A stretch of DNA of 64,000 bases from NCBI RefSeq assembly GCF_002078875.1, contig NC_034414.1:22932616-22996615 (forward strand). Direction: 5' to 3'. The stretch is from Numida meleagris. Lineage: Eukaryota > Chordata > Aves > Galliformes > Numididae. A program made the position numbers and the translations under genes. Position 1 is the stretch's first letter, and each line of letters begins with the position of its first letter. A model generated the notes under the pieces. It worked only from the letters and a program-made list of their open reading frames with translations, ran no database searches and was not told the origin of the DNA. This document shows positions 24,432-36,600 of this stretch, piece after piece.

Positions 24432-26972
24432 TGTCATTATGATGCCTATTTCTTTGCAGTAAGAGCACTTCTCTACTCTGGTGTCTGTGGTATTGTAGGG
24501 ATTTTTTTTCTCTATTTATTTTTTCTATCTTTTTAAAATTATGACATGCAGCAACTTCTGGCTATGCACATTGAGCTTCTGGCAGAATCTCTGTATTCTG
24601 GCATTTTGTTTCTCTATGTGAAATAACATGGGAGAATAAGGCTAAAGGGGAAAAAGAATAATCTTAAAACCATTTGGGAGCTGATATACAAATTCTAGAT
24701 CACGTTTTGATAATTCCCTTTCTCTTTTTCTCTTCAGTCCTTCTACTTCACCTGTGTTCCGTCCTACTGGGATAAAGGCACACTGGTATAAAATCAAAAT
24801 GGACCAAACTGACGTTCTCTGGTTTGTAAGCCAAGCTTCTTGGCTTTAAAGAGATTTTTTGATACCAAGAAGTTGGCTCTTGCCCTAATCTGAATACTTG
24901 CAGCTCACTGATACTTAATACAGCTGTTCCACTGAAGTGAACTTTTTATATGTTGGGACAGATACCACAACAGCTTGTGCTCCATGGGATACCCACAGGA
25001 TGTTGTACCAGGTGCTCAGCATCTTGTAGGTTAGTAAGTGTTGGTTACTGACACTGGATTGAAATGACTGAAGATTAGTGTTGACAGGGTTATTAACTCA
25101 GAAACATACAATGTGTCTTCCTCTGGTAGCACACCCTACTTGGAACAATATATATAGAGAAGCAGCTGCTGGAGGGGGTAGGGTGAGGCAAGAAGGTGTA
25201 AAGATGGGGAAAATGACTGGCTTTTTTTTTTTTTCCTGCTTCCTGTCCTTTTGCTTATTTCCCGGGCTTTATTCTTTGTACCAGAGAGAACACACAAAGC
25301 TCCATATAAAGGCTTATGTAACAAACATGCTTTTCTTATCAAATTCCTTTAATCATTTTAACCTGTGGCTCATAGCGAGTCAAAGAGATGTCTTGTTGCT
25401 ATGACTTTTCTTATGGCTTTCTGTACCAATGCTACACAGTGTACCTTTGTCCTTCTTAAAATCAAGCCCTGGTAATGGTGATGATGGAAATGCCACTACT
25501 GCCTCAATATGTCTCTTCACATTGGTCTCTTGAGACAAGAAGCCCACTTGTTTCTAGAAAGGCAAAATAATTTGTGTCAGCTAGTTAAACTGGCATACTG
25601 CTGATTCAGGCATTGAGCTCTAAAGGAACACTTTGTCCCAGCTCTGTAATGGCCTGTCTCTTGTCATCCCTAGGGGACAACTGGGACTAGTTCCTGGAGG
25701 GAAAGGTCAGAGAACTCGGGGAGATTACTGTCATCAGTCTGAATCAAAACTGATGCTGGAAATCTATAATCTGAATACAGGTTTCAGTAACAGGAGGGGA
25801 AGAAAGCACCTATCTCAGTATAGAGATGGATACATATTTTAAGAATATAGTGTTACACTAAGTGTTAAACTCAGGATGGACTACAGATTCTGCCTGTATC
25901 CATGTCTCTTGGAAGGAAGGACTTAATAGATTGTGTATTGAACTTGGTCACAGCTTTATTAATTCATTGTTAAGCCTGAGAGAGGAAAACTTTATCAAAA
26001 ATAAAGGAAAGGAAAAAATGCTAAGTGGCCAGTGCAAGAGCTTACAACAAAATCATTTTGAAAAAGGCAGCATTTAATACAAGAAAAGCTGACTCAAAGA
26101 GGTCAAGCAGAACCAGTTTTTGAAGGGTTTGTCTATGATTTTTGGACAGTGGATAGGTTTAAGTGGTTTCCGAAAAAAGTATGTAGGCCAGATGTGTGGG
26201 GTGGTGGATCCTGGTGCATACTTTATTATGGGACTAAAGGAGTAGGTGCAGAATTTTGTTTGTAGTTTATATCTCCTTGATAATCAAATTTGATTTGTCT
26301 GGTTGTCAGAAGCCTGACGAGCTTCTAAATGACAGCTAAGCCATCCAGACAACAGTGCTCAGTTTTGTACAGAAATTGATCACATAGTTTTACAGAGATT
26401 AGGTATCTTCACAATAACATTCCTTCTGATCTCTTGGTATTAAACAAATTTCTCCAGATGAAAACTGCAGCCACAAGTTGTGTTTAACTGGATGAAGTAC
26501 TCTAATATGGCTCTAAATCTTACAACCTCCTCTTCCTTTTTACTTTAAATCATTGCAGATATTGATAAACAAGCTGAAATTAGTCTCAAAATTTAGTTTT
26601 CTTGTTAACTGGTAAATTAAAAAATCTTCCATTTTGAGTGCTGTTTTTGCTCAATATTTGCTTAAATTTGGTAGTTTCAAAGCATCTATATGAAACTTGT
26701 TAGCAACTGCAGAGAATATGGTTATTGAGTCACACTTCTGATTTTAATACACAAAACAAAAAGTAGAGGGGGTGGAGCAAGGTTTCTTTGTGGATTTATA
26801 TACCTTGTTTTCTTTGATAGTCATGAGCTATGGCCAGTTAGGAAAATGGGCTTTGATAGGGAAATTAGAATTTCATTGCAGCTTTTTGCAAAAGTGTAGC
26901 TGAAACTGAGTAATCAGTTCAGGTAAAAAGCTTGGCCCCTTGCTCAAATTTGCAAAACACATCCTGAATAAG
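24432..26972. other. Unannotated non-coding sequence
   Basis: No gene is recognised. A possible acceptor-like CTCTTCAG at about 24731-24738 is followed by only a short frame without a recognisable domain. A run of 13 T lies near 25220. Confidence 0.5.
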
Positions 26973-27047
26973 CTTTTTCTTTTTCTTTTTCTTTTTCTTT
27001 TTCTTTTTCTTTTTCTTTTTCTTTTTCTTTTTCTCTTTCCTTTTTTT
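26973..27047 (+). repeat. (CTTTTT)n microsatellite
   Basis: Ten perfect CTTTTT units at 26973-27032, followed by a degenerate pyrimidine tail to about 27047. Confidence 0.97.
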
Positions 27048-27202
27048 AGTATTTGTGGTCCTGTGCCTTCTATGCCAGCACCACTACTTTAGAATTTTAC
27101 TTACACTTAAGAAAAGCCTGAATCTTTCTGGGATCAGAAAATCTAAAATGTCATCATAAAGGATGAGGTTGGCAAAATTTTGCAACTTCTTGTCAGAGAG
27201 TT

Positions 27203-27590
27203 ACATGCAAGGACTGCTCCAAAAGTAATGTCTCCTCTTTTATTATGTTGGCCCACGATATCAGAGGCAGATGTTGGTGGTATGGCCATAGAGACTGAAT
27301 CTTCTCAGCAATATTGTTATAGATCATTGCTGTACAACAGAAAATAGCAGAGGAATTCTGACAAAATGGTGTCTGACATGGAAGTGTATGTATATAAAGC
27401 AAAGGTGTGGAATTGAATTTCTCCATGTGGAAAAAAATTGCACCCATTGACATTCACTGATGCTTGCTGAACATTGCTGGAGACAAATAGTGGATGTGAG
27501 CACAGTGAGGTGGTGGGTGGTGCATGGTGATTGCTGAGTGCCCTTAGCAAAACAACACAGGAGGCCACCCAGGTCCTAGCACTAGCGTCC
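27203..27590 (+). mobile_element. Mariner DNA transposon, 5' portion
   Basis: The left edge is the terminal inverted repeat, CTGCTCCAAAAGTAATGTCT, followed by an untranslated leader. A transposase N-terminus starts at the ATG of ATGGTGTCTGACATGGAAGT (27367-27386). It reads MVSDMEVYVYKAKVWN before a TGA and is further broken by stops and a frameshift. Later codons still resemble HPLTFTDACxTLLETNSGCEHSEVVGGAW in scrambled form, the counterpart of the helix-turn-helix region. The catalytic core and right terminal repeat are not present, and similarity fades by about 27590. Same family as the copies at 24169-24431 and 47781-47968. Confidence 0.85.
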
Positions 27591-27630
27591 ACCTAAAAGA
27601 AGGCAGAGTGGTCTTCCACACAAATATGTT

Positions 27631-27665
27631 AAACTTGCCAAGAGCTGTTGGAAGTGGCACTGCCA
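27631..27665 (+). repeat. 35-bp direct repeat, copy 1
   Basis: An exact 35-bp match to 30293-30327, same orientation, starting AAACTTGCCAAGAGC and ending GTGGCACTGCCA. The match does not extend further, apart from a GTT just upstream offset by one base. The family is not recognised. Confidence 0.9.
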
Positions 27666-28408
27666 TCTGCTTTCCGTCTTAATTCAAGAAATACCTATGG
27701 GAGGATGTTGTGTACACTACAGCAGAAAGGTATGTTAAGCAAAGCTTTCTCCCTAGTAATTGCAGTGACTGATTACATGATTTAATCATTTCCTTGAGAC
27801 AAAGAACCTAATATTGCTTTCAAGAGGGGAGAAGGACACAGAGTGTATATTAGCTACACATCCAAAAATGCTCTGCTCAAGAAGAGAGAGAGGATCTGAT
27901 TAAAGTAAGTGTGTTTGTGGAGGAAGGGGAAAAATAAATTGCTGAATTTATTTTTCCATGGGCTAAACAAGATCTAGTCCTTTAGAATTCCTCAAGGTTG
28001 TTTGTAAATTTGTAAAGCTAGAAGTATTTTGTAGTAAATGTGGCTTTTTTGTGTGTCCTCTGATTCATCAAATTAGAGTTTAAACTTTTTTTTTATGTCC
28101 TTTCTATGGATTAGCATTGTTCAAATGCCGGTGGGAATACAAAATCCTCTAGCGAATTTAAAAGAAGCAAGCAAAAATGTGGGTTCATCCTCTATCTGCA
28201 CACTAAGTTTAAGCTGGATTTTAAATCCAGCATCTTATGGGGGAAATTAACTGGCACTTGTAGCAACACAGCCTTCATGATAGAGGTTGGGAATCTACAA
28301 GGTGGGTAGCAGTGGACTTCTGAGAAGTGCCATAGTATCTGATGGTGCAAATGAGCATTCACTCCAGTAGAGCTATGCTGACTAATGCTTCCTGAGGGTT
28401 TTGCACTT
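27666..28408. other. Unannotated non-coding sequence
   Basis: No gene or recognised repeat is seen. Confidence 0.5.
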
Positions 28409-28440
28409 AAAAATAAAATAAAATAAAATAAAAATAAAAA
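28409..28440 (+). repeat. (AAAAT)n simple repeat
   Basis: A-rich tract built of AAAAT and AAAAAT units. No LINE or SINE body is recognised on its left, so it is listed as a simple repeat and not as a poly(A) tail. Confidence 0.9.
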
Positions 28441-29708
28441 TCTTTAAAACATGTTCATTGTGAGATATCGGGTTCAGTTCTTCTTCAGGTCGAGTAAGAA
28501 CTACAAAACTAACTTCTTTCCACATTGTTTTTGCTGCTTAGCCTGACCAGCACCTTTGAACAACAAAAGCATCCTAACTAGAACCAAATAAAATTGCTTC
28601 AAATCAGGATTATGCTCTACACCAGGGAAGAATATCAAAATGTTGGTTGTTTTATTATTAATTTATTTCTGCTATTGTTTGCACTGAGTGGGGTAGGGAT
28701 GGGAGGGTGGGCACGAAACTTAGTTTGCACAGTTTTATCATCAGAACATTATTTGGTAACCTGCATGTCATTTTGCAATGACTGTGGGAGTTTTGTATTT
28801 TTAATGAAAGACTATTAAGAGCTCTGGTAACTTTTCAAAGCATTGCATAGGAAGTCAGAACACTAATGGAATCCATGTAAACCAGAAAATTCATCAGGGT
28901 GAGGGTGGGGAAGCTTTATAAGAAAGTTTTCTTGAAGTGTTCTTTCAAGATCTAGTCACTTATCCTCAGGGTTAAGAGAAATATCCAATCTGACTTCACA
29001 GCTGTGAACTTTCTTGCCAAATTAGTTGTATAAACCTGATCAATTAAATTTCCTCAAAAAAAGAAATATGAGCACCAGTGCCTCACTTACCCTCAACAGG
29101 CAGTAACTAGGACCCACATATGGTTGGTAGGAGATCAAAACTAAAATTATTTCTCTGCTTAATTTTATACAAAGATAGATGTATTGCTCAGTAGATGGTA
29201 TCCCGTTCAAGAACAACTCAGGTTCAAGAGGCTGCATCTCTGTTGCTCTGTTTTGAGTCCACAAGATGCAGCAAGTAAGGAATACTTACACTCTCTAGTG
29301 TGGTTGTTGGAAAACTTGTTGGGAAGATCTTGTTTCAATATTTTATGACAAATGAAAGAACTTCTAAAGGAGATATTTAGACACCACTGAATATCCTGAA
29401 TCTTAGTACTTTGAGAACACAGAAAGAGAACTGAATGTATACCTTTGCTTGGGACTGGGCGTGTTTGAACATCTGTTGCCTATAATACAGAAAGAAAATG
29501 TTCTATTTCAATACTGATTTGAAGGTGGGGCACTTTATTTTCTAAGCTGCCTGTGGTGAGAAGATATGCTCTGAAAATGCCAAAGCTCACAGGGAAGTGT
29601 GACACAATTTGCACTCCTGCCAGAACTGTAGATATGAGGCTCTAGTGTCCTGCTGTGGCCACTAGCAATAAGAATGAAATGGGGACATGGAGGATTGGGG
29701 GGGAGGGG
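28441..29708. other. Unannotated non-coding sequence up to the gap
   Basis: No gene is recognised. The last 14 bases before the gap are almost pure G. Confidence 0.5.
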
Positions 29709-29993
29709 NNNNNNNNNNNNNNNNNNNNNNNNNNNNNNNNNNNNNNNNNNNNNNNNNNNNNNNNNNNNNNNNNNNNNNNNNNNNNNNNNNNNNNNNNNNN
29801 NNNNNNNNNNNNNNNNNNNNNNNNNNNNNNNNNNNNNNNNNNNNNNNNNNNNNNNNNNNNNNNNNNNNNNNNNNNNNNNNNNNNNNNNNNNNNNNNNNNN
29901 NNNNNNNNNNNNNNNNNNNNNNNNNNNNNNNNNNNNNNNNNNNNNNNNNNNNNNNNNNNNNNNNNNNNNNNNNNNNNNNNNNNNNNNNNNNNN
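29709..29993. other. Assembly gap (285 N)
   Basis: 285 unknown bases. The left flank ends GGGGGGGGAGGGG and the right flank starts GGCGGGGGG, so the missing sequence is probably G-rich on the plus strand and difficult to sequence. Open frames spanning it are artefacts. Confidence 0.99.
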
Positions 29994-30073
29994 GGCGGGG
30001 GGAAGACCTCAAGTTCCTATTACTTGTTCTTCACTTGAAATCCAGTAACAATCCCAAGGTTGCAATGTGCACA

Positions 30074-30093
30074 TATGTATGTATACATACATA
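30074..30093. repeat. 20-bp perfect palindrome in a TATG/CATA tract
   Basis: TATGTATGTATACATACATA is self-complementary and lies 80 bp right of the gap, inside a short (CATA)n-like microsatellite. Confidence 0.85.
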
Positions 30094-30292
30094 CATGCTG
30101 TATTTTTGCATATACATATACGAATACAACATACTGGCAAACACAATATTACAGCTAGACTGAATTAACTGAACTAAAGTAAACTTATTTCTAAATGGTT
30201 ATGTACAGTGGGGTTCTAGTATGTCTTAAATGTAAAGCCTCGGGAATTCAGCTTAGCTCTCTCCTGAGTGTCCTCACACAGAATTGGCGTTA

Positions 30293-30327
30293 AAACTTGC
30301 CAAGAGCTGTTGGAAGTGGCACTGCCA
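30293..30327 (+). repeat. 35-bp direct repeat, copy 2
   Basis: An exact match to 27631-27665. This copy has no mariner sequence beside it, so the repeat unit is not an obvious part of the transposon. Confidence 0.9.
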
Positions 30328-33298
30328 CTTCCAGTCAGTTACTGTGCATTAACATGCTCCATAAGAAGGGGAATCTTGTTTCCAGTTGGCTCTGAGGCAG
30401 TTACTATAATTACTGGTACTAAAAGAGCAGGCAGTTGAGGTCTCCTCTATTCAGGACTCCTGAGCCTGCTGTGCTAATCAGAGGTCCATGTTCCTTTCCC
30501 AGTCACATCAGTGTTTCATGGATGATGTGATCTGTGGGCAAATTTACCAAGACCTCTTTTAAGTAGAAAACAAATACATCCAGGATCGGTGTACTCCACG
30601 GGATTGGTTTCCCAGATAACTTCTGTAGAAGTGCTCTTGCTGAGAGCTGCTGTGGCACAGAGCATATTCACAGTTATGGCAGAAATGTGTCTTGTGAGTC
30701 TGGGAGCAAGAATACAGCTGTGTGCATGCAATCTGATTTGGGATTTCATCTAGTTATGGTTCAGTTGTGCGACTTAATTACTGCATTCTAAGGTCTTCTG
30801 TAATAAATGTGTTTTCTTAACCCACAGTCTCTAAGCTACTAGACTAAGAATTGTGTTATAGCTGAAAAAGTATTTGGGAATACTTCAATCATTTTTTTGA
30901 AGTGAAAACAGAATTGCATACTAAGAAGGCAATTTGTTCAAAATCAGAAGGGCAGGTCACACTGTCCTAGATTATCAATGTATTTTCAGTAAGTTTGTGT
31001 CTTTTAGATTAGAATTGGGGTGGAGAAGTTGATTGTTTTATTTTTTTGAATGGACTCTGGGTTTAGAGTAGTCTCATCTGAACGTTCATTGTCCCATACA
31101 GCAATGGATTTCAAGCACATAAGGTACATGACAGCTACTAATAAAGAATTCAAAACTATCTAGGAGTCAAGATAATGTGGGCATCATGATATGGTATCGT
31201 CTGTGTCTTTTAAAATTTAACAAAAAAAAACTGTTTACAAAATTGCACTGATAAGTACCACAGTGATGGACGTACCAAGGAGAAGGAGAACATCAGAGCC
31301 AGCACATGTTTTCTGGAAAGTCAAAGATATTTGCAATATTCTAGCCATAATTATCTTTTTGTGTCATTCCTCAAGCTGGAATAAGTGCTTAGTTCAGCAG
31401 ATGTCCTGGTGCTAGACCCCACGCAATGCAATCACCATCAGGGTTTGCCTGTGCTGTGCTCTGTGTGCCTAATGCCTAAACGCTAAGTTTAGTTATCTCC
31501 AGAGCAGCAAGGGAGCTTGAGCGTCTAATCTGTGGGTTTGGGTGTAAAGCAGTACTTGAATGTCTGCATCTCTGTTTGAATCTAGCTAATAGTCAATTAG
31601 AAACTTTGAAAATGTAAACGTTACATTACATAAGCCTTGAGAGCTCAGTATTTGATATAAATGTTCCTTCTAACTGGACTAGCTTTATATATTAGGGAAG
31701 CAGAGAAATGAAGAATGTGTGAAGGCTTTTTTCCCTCCTTGAATGAGCTACTCTTCTATTCCCTTATTTATAGCAAATGAACAAAAACTTAGCATAAGCT
31801 TATTTTCATAAGTTGTTATACTCATTGTGTGATTTTTTTACATTCATTTTGCTGTGTTTTAATTAGACATGCTCTATGCATGCAGTGAAAAGACAGATTA
31901 AGTATTGGCACTAGAACTTCCAACTGAGCTCTGGAAATACTGCTGTCCAGCTGGCTCTGACTCATCCATTCCTACAATAAAAAAGCTACAAATCTAAAAT
32001 CTAATTGACTGTGTGTCTAATGCATGTAAGACTGAGCAGGCTCTCCATTTTGCTTCTTTTGTATATATACTCTGCAGCTTGCCTGTACCAGACAAACTGT
32101 TTTTTCTTTTTGGTAGAAAAAGAGTCTCTGACTAGATAGAAAAGTCATGAAATGGGGAAGACTTTCTAGAGTAGTCCAGGGCTTGCATATTTCATAATTT
32201 TGAGAAGTCTAAATTTGATCAGAAAACAAAAAATGCTTTAATACCTGGAAAGATTAAAGAAGTAAGGGTTTAAGCAATAGATACTTTACATACTCATTTG
32301 TAGGGTATCTCTGATAACTGTTGAAATGATGTTTTATATTAATTTATACTCGTGATTGGAGGTTTTTGACTTAGCTATCTAATCTCAGAAATGCAGCAGC
32401 TTTAGTTATAAAAGGAATGTGAATGAACGACAGGCTTTTTGTTTAGTTGGAAGTTTTATTACTTCTAAAAGATAAATTTTCTTACGTATGTGAACACACA
32501 CAAAAAAAATGGCTTAGTAGTGCTGTAAAATTAAATTCATGAAGGAAAACAGAGGTCCTGGACAACTCAAATTTATCTTTGTTTTAATTAAAATCAAAAT
32601 ACGTCAACATAATTTGACTTCTTTATAAATTTTATGTAACTTTTAATATTAGTTGAATTTTGACCTGTTGTTTTGAACTCAAATAAAAATGTTTTACTCT
32701 CAAAAATGTCACCCAGGATGCTTTATGTTTCTACTGAGTTTCCAGAATGAAACATCTTTGAAATAGCTTAAATATAGAAGTTGATGAAAATGTTTTTCAT
32801 ACGAAAACCAAAACAAGCAAATCTTTAAGCCCGCTCTCTCTGGAGATAAGACTCAGTCTCATGCAGTTGATCAGGATGTTTTTTAAGGTCATATCTAAAA
32901 TTATGGGGAACAGAAACATGATGGAGGAGGTGAAATCCAGACTCAGTAAAACAGTTCTGCAGCAAGGGTAAATGTTTGACACTTTAAAAAGCCTTTTATA
33001 ATGTGTGCAAGTGCAGGTTCAAGGCTTTTTGTCATCTAGGTAATGGTGAATTTTTGCCTCTTTGCATATGAGTCCATATACAAGCTAGAAAAACTCGGTT
33101 TGGTAATGACAGCAGAGCGACTTCCAGGAATGGGAGGCAATGCTTTATCTGCCCTCTGTACTTTGCCTGTTCCCCTCCTTCTACTTAATATAACTTCATG
33201 GTAGGAGGGATGGTGCATAGCAGGATTCAAGAGATTAAATAAATATGCTGTGCATGGCCTTATAATGACATTTCATGTTTTCTACGCAACAGATATCG
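30328..33298. other. Unannotated non-coding sequence
   Basis: No gene, RNA or mobile element is recognised in about 3 kb. Confidence 0.55.
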
Positions 33299-33605
33299 CA
33301 GAATCACAAACTGACGGAGGATGGAGTGAACTTCTGATCATCAAGTTCAACCACCCCTCCTGAAGCAGAGTCAGTTAGGGAAGGCTGCCCAGGACTGTGT
33401 CATTGGATTTTGAATATCCCCAAGAACGGAGACTCCGCAGCATCTCTGAACTACCTGTCTCATCTCTCATCCTCCCACTGGGTACCACCGAGAAAAGCTT
33501 GGCTGCATCATCTTTGCATTAGATATTTATACGTAATAATAAGATCTCCCTGAGTCTTGTCTTTCAGCATAACTGGTACCAGCTTTCTCAGCCTCTCTAC
33601 GCAAC
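33299..33605 (-). mobile_element. CR1 LINE 3' fragment, strongly decayed
   Basis: The left edge has CAGAATCACAAACTGACGGA followed by CATCAAGTTCAACCACCCCT, a worn form of the CR1 3' end in reverse complement. Later blocks are CCCCAAGAACGGAGACTCCG, CATCCTCCCACTGGGTACCA and AGATCTCCCTGAGTCTTGTC. There are many substitutions and deletions and no open frame, so this is an older copy than those at 23014 and 38955. Confidence 0.82.
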
Positions 33606-36600
33606 AGCTGTGTTTTACTTACAGGTTTGAATTTGTTTGGAACCAAAGCTAGAATGAGAAACTGAGGCAGAATATGTTTAAGGAAACTGTTCCTACTGCG
33701 AGGATAGGAGCTCAAAAAGCTATGCAAGTGCTCTTATAAACACACCTTAAGTGTGAAGCTTATTCTGCAGAAAAAAAATGATGAAGAAATTTACAAATTT
33801 AATAAGATATACAGAATACATTTCAAATTGTATTTAATAAATTGTTGGTATAATCTGCAGAATTTTGAAACTGAGAAGAAAGCCCCAAAAGAAGAATGGC
33901 ATGTTTAAATAATGTTGGTGCATTTCTAACTTAAAAATCAATGAAGACTCTCAAAAGTGAGCTGTTTCCTTCCTTCATGTTGAAGAATCTGCCTGTGAGG
34001 TAGTAGCATCTAAGTAAATCCAAGTGAAAGATTATCTCTGGATGACAAGGGCCAGACAGGGCAAGAACAGCTTGCAATGCCAGAATAGGCCCATATATTT
34101 GTATCAGAGAAATGTAGCACTGATCCTTGTGTGATACCGCGTGCTGACTCCATTCCACGTGTTGCAGAAGCCTAAATAATTTGCAGGTTCGTTTCCTGTC
34201 CTCACAAGCTCTCTTTTTTCATCTATGTGCGTGTGCATGCTAAGATAGCTCTGCTGGCTTAATTTGAGCTGTTTCTGATGTATGAGAACAAGGAGAGATT
34301 TTATTCTGATCTGTGGATATTGATAAAATCATTGAAAATTCTATAATAGGAACACATTATTCTCTAATAACTTATCCAAATTCAGTCACTGTGCTGTTAT
34401 AATTATGATGATTAAATTGACAATTTAAATTTGTGATTAAGACTGGATCACTAGTAACTTATGGTAAAGGTTATCATTAGTAGTATCATTTTCTTCCGTT
34501 TGTAAAGGTCCCTATCAATGATCAGCTACTAAGAACATATTTGAGGCGATCTAAAATTGGCCTTACATTCAAATAATTCTCTCTGAAGGCAAGGTGTGCA
34601 CAGAACCTGTCAAAGTTGTCAACAGACGATTGTAAGCTTTAGGAGACATCTATAATCCAACCAGGCAATCATACATATCTGGATCATATCTAATTGCCCC
34701 AGCCAAAATTTCCATTCTTAAGTGCAGGCAATTCACCCCAAAGCTTGGTTTGGCCAATTTACTTACTTTGGAATTTTTAACTAAATATGTCCTAGCAGGC
34801 AGCGTGGTTCTGCAGTAAAAAACTCAGTGATGATATTGATAAATACAAGAGAAGGTAGACTGAAATTACCCTAGGTGAGATTGGATCAAAACCAAAGTTA
34901 GCATAGAATAGTGAAAAAATGACAGATCAGGAGCACAGTTATGTTTCATGATGGCACCTTTGCCACAGTGTCACATATACCATCATTGCCTCCAGCCACA
35001 GCACTTCTGACTTCAAGGGTGGTGGCTCTAGTCTTCTCCTCTTCCCCTGCACTGAATCCTGCTTTTTTGTTGTTGTTTGTTTCTAGGTTGGTTTGCTTTT
35101 TGTTTTTTTTTTTATAGTGAATAAGCATCTAATTTGAATCAACTGTGGGAGAAGAGAGGATTGAAGGTAAAGTAGTGCTTTTTATTATTCAGGTCATCAT
35201 TAATTGCTGTTTTCAGCTCAGAACATTTAAATAAAACGTTCACACAATCAGGCCAGTTGTAATTCAATCAAAAACCCATCCAGCTACCCTGAGGAATCCC
35301 ATCAGGGCTCCTTATGAGGCAAGAAAGAATTTTAATTAGAAATTTGAAATAAGCTTTTCCCCAGTTTTGCCAGGAACAAAATGAGCTGGTGCTTAGTGCC
35401 TCCACATGGAGAATTAAAGTCTTTGCAAAAATCAGCATTGAAAGAAACAACTAGAATTTAAGATTGTGATAAATGAGTCTATATTTGCACTTTCTAGTAA
35501 AGTCTCAAGGAAGAATCTGACTATTTTGCAAACTACCACTTCAGCTGTATCTGTACTCTAAAAAGTTCATTTTTAAACTAAAAAATGATGAATTTGAGTC
35601 TTATTCAAAGCTATCTTTGAAAATGTAGCTAATAAAAATGAAGTAGAAAGTAATTTGAGTGGGAAAAAAAATCACCATTTAGGCTTTTAAAATGAGTCAT
35701 GTGGTACTAGACTGATGTTTGAAGAATTTCTGTAAGAAGCCTGCTTCAGCCCCAGGGCAACAAAGGCAGCAACAGAGCCAGTTCCCATCATTCAGAATCC
35801 ATGATTCCTACATCAGTCACTAATTTCTGGGAAGGGGAAATACAATTCAACTCTAACAAACTGGGGCAGGATGGCAGGGGAAAATCTGCATGTAGATCTT
35901 GTAGAATAGTAAATAATGCTTTTTACTCTTCTAGGTGCTGTGACACCTGGAAACTGAATGAAAACAACATTTGGTGTCTACTGTAAATATGAGTACAGCA
36001 CAAAGGTTGACCCAATTTGCTTTACAGTAGCATCTAGTAACCCGCTCCTAGACCAGAGCAATCCAGTTGCTAGGTGCTACACAAGTAATGAGGTGAGTGG
36101 GTTTGGGGTGGTAAGGTAGTTTTTAGTTTGGAGTTTTGGAGGAGGGGGGTTTCTTCGTTTTTATTTTAAAAGCTTAAACAAGGCTTGGAAGGGAAATAAT
36201 CAGCCTCTTCAGCTTAGATTGCTCCTACTTTTGCCTCCTGCCCTTTATATCCATGACTTGTTTTCCTTCTGCTAATCTTTCCGTTACAAACTCCTTGCAA
36301 AGAAAATAGAGAAGAACACAGAAATCTTTCAGTCACCTTAAAATATAGTGGCTTAAAGACACTTTCAGTCCGCTGCCCAGCTAACTTGGTCATGTTTTTA
36401 CCTAGCTTTGATGGCATGAAGTGCTTTGTGCCTATCTCACCTCTTATCGCTCTTATTAAAAGCACAATAGGATGCCTTTGTGGAGAGTACCCCAGGGCAT
36501 TTGCTCAAGGCCATGCAGTTTGTCAGTGAGACACAGTACTTGAACTTCACAGTTTTAAGTGCCAGAATGGACAATTGCTCCAGACACTCCAGAAGGGCAT

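Noticed and set aside
29655..30163. Open frames of 116-158 codons around 29.7-30.1 kb
   Set aside because: They run through 285 Ns and only exist because unknown codons are not counted as stops.
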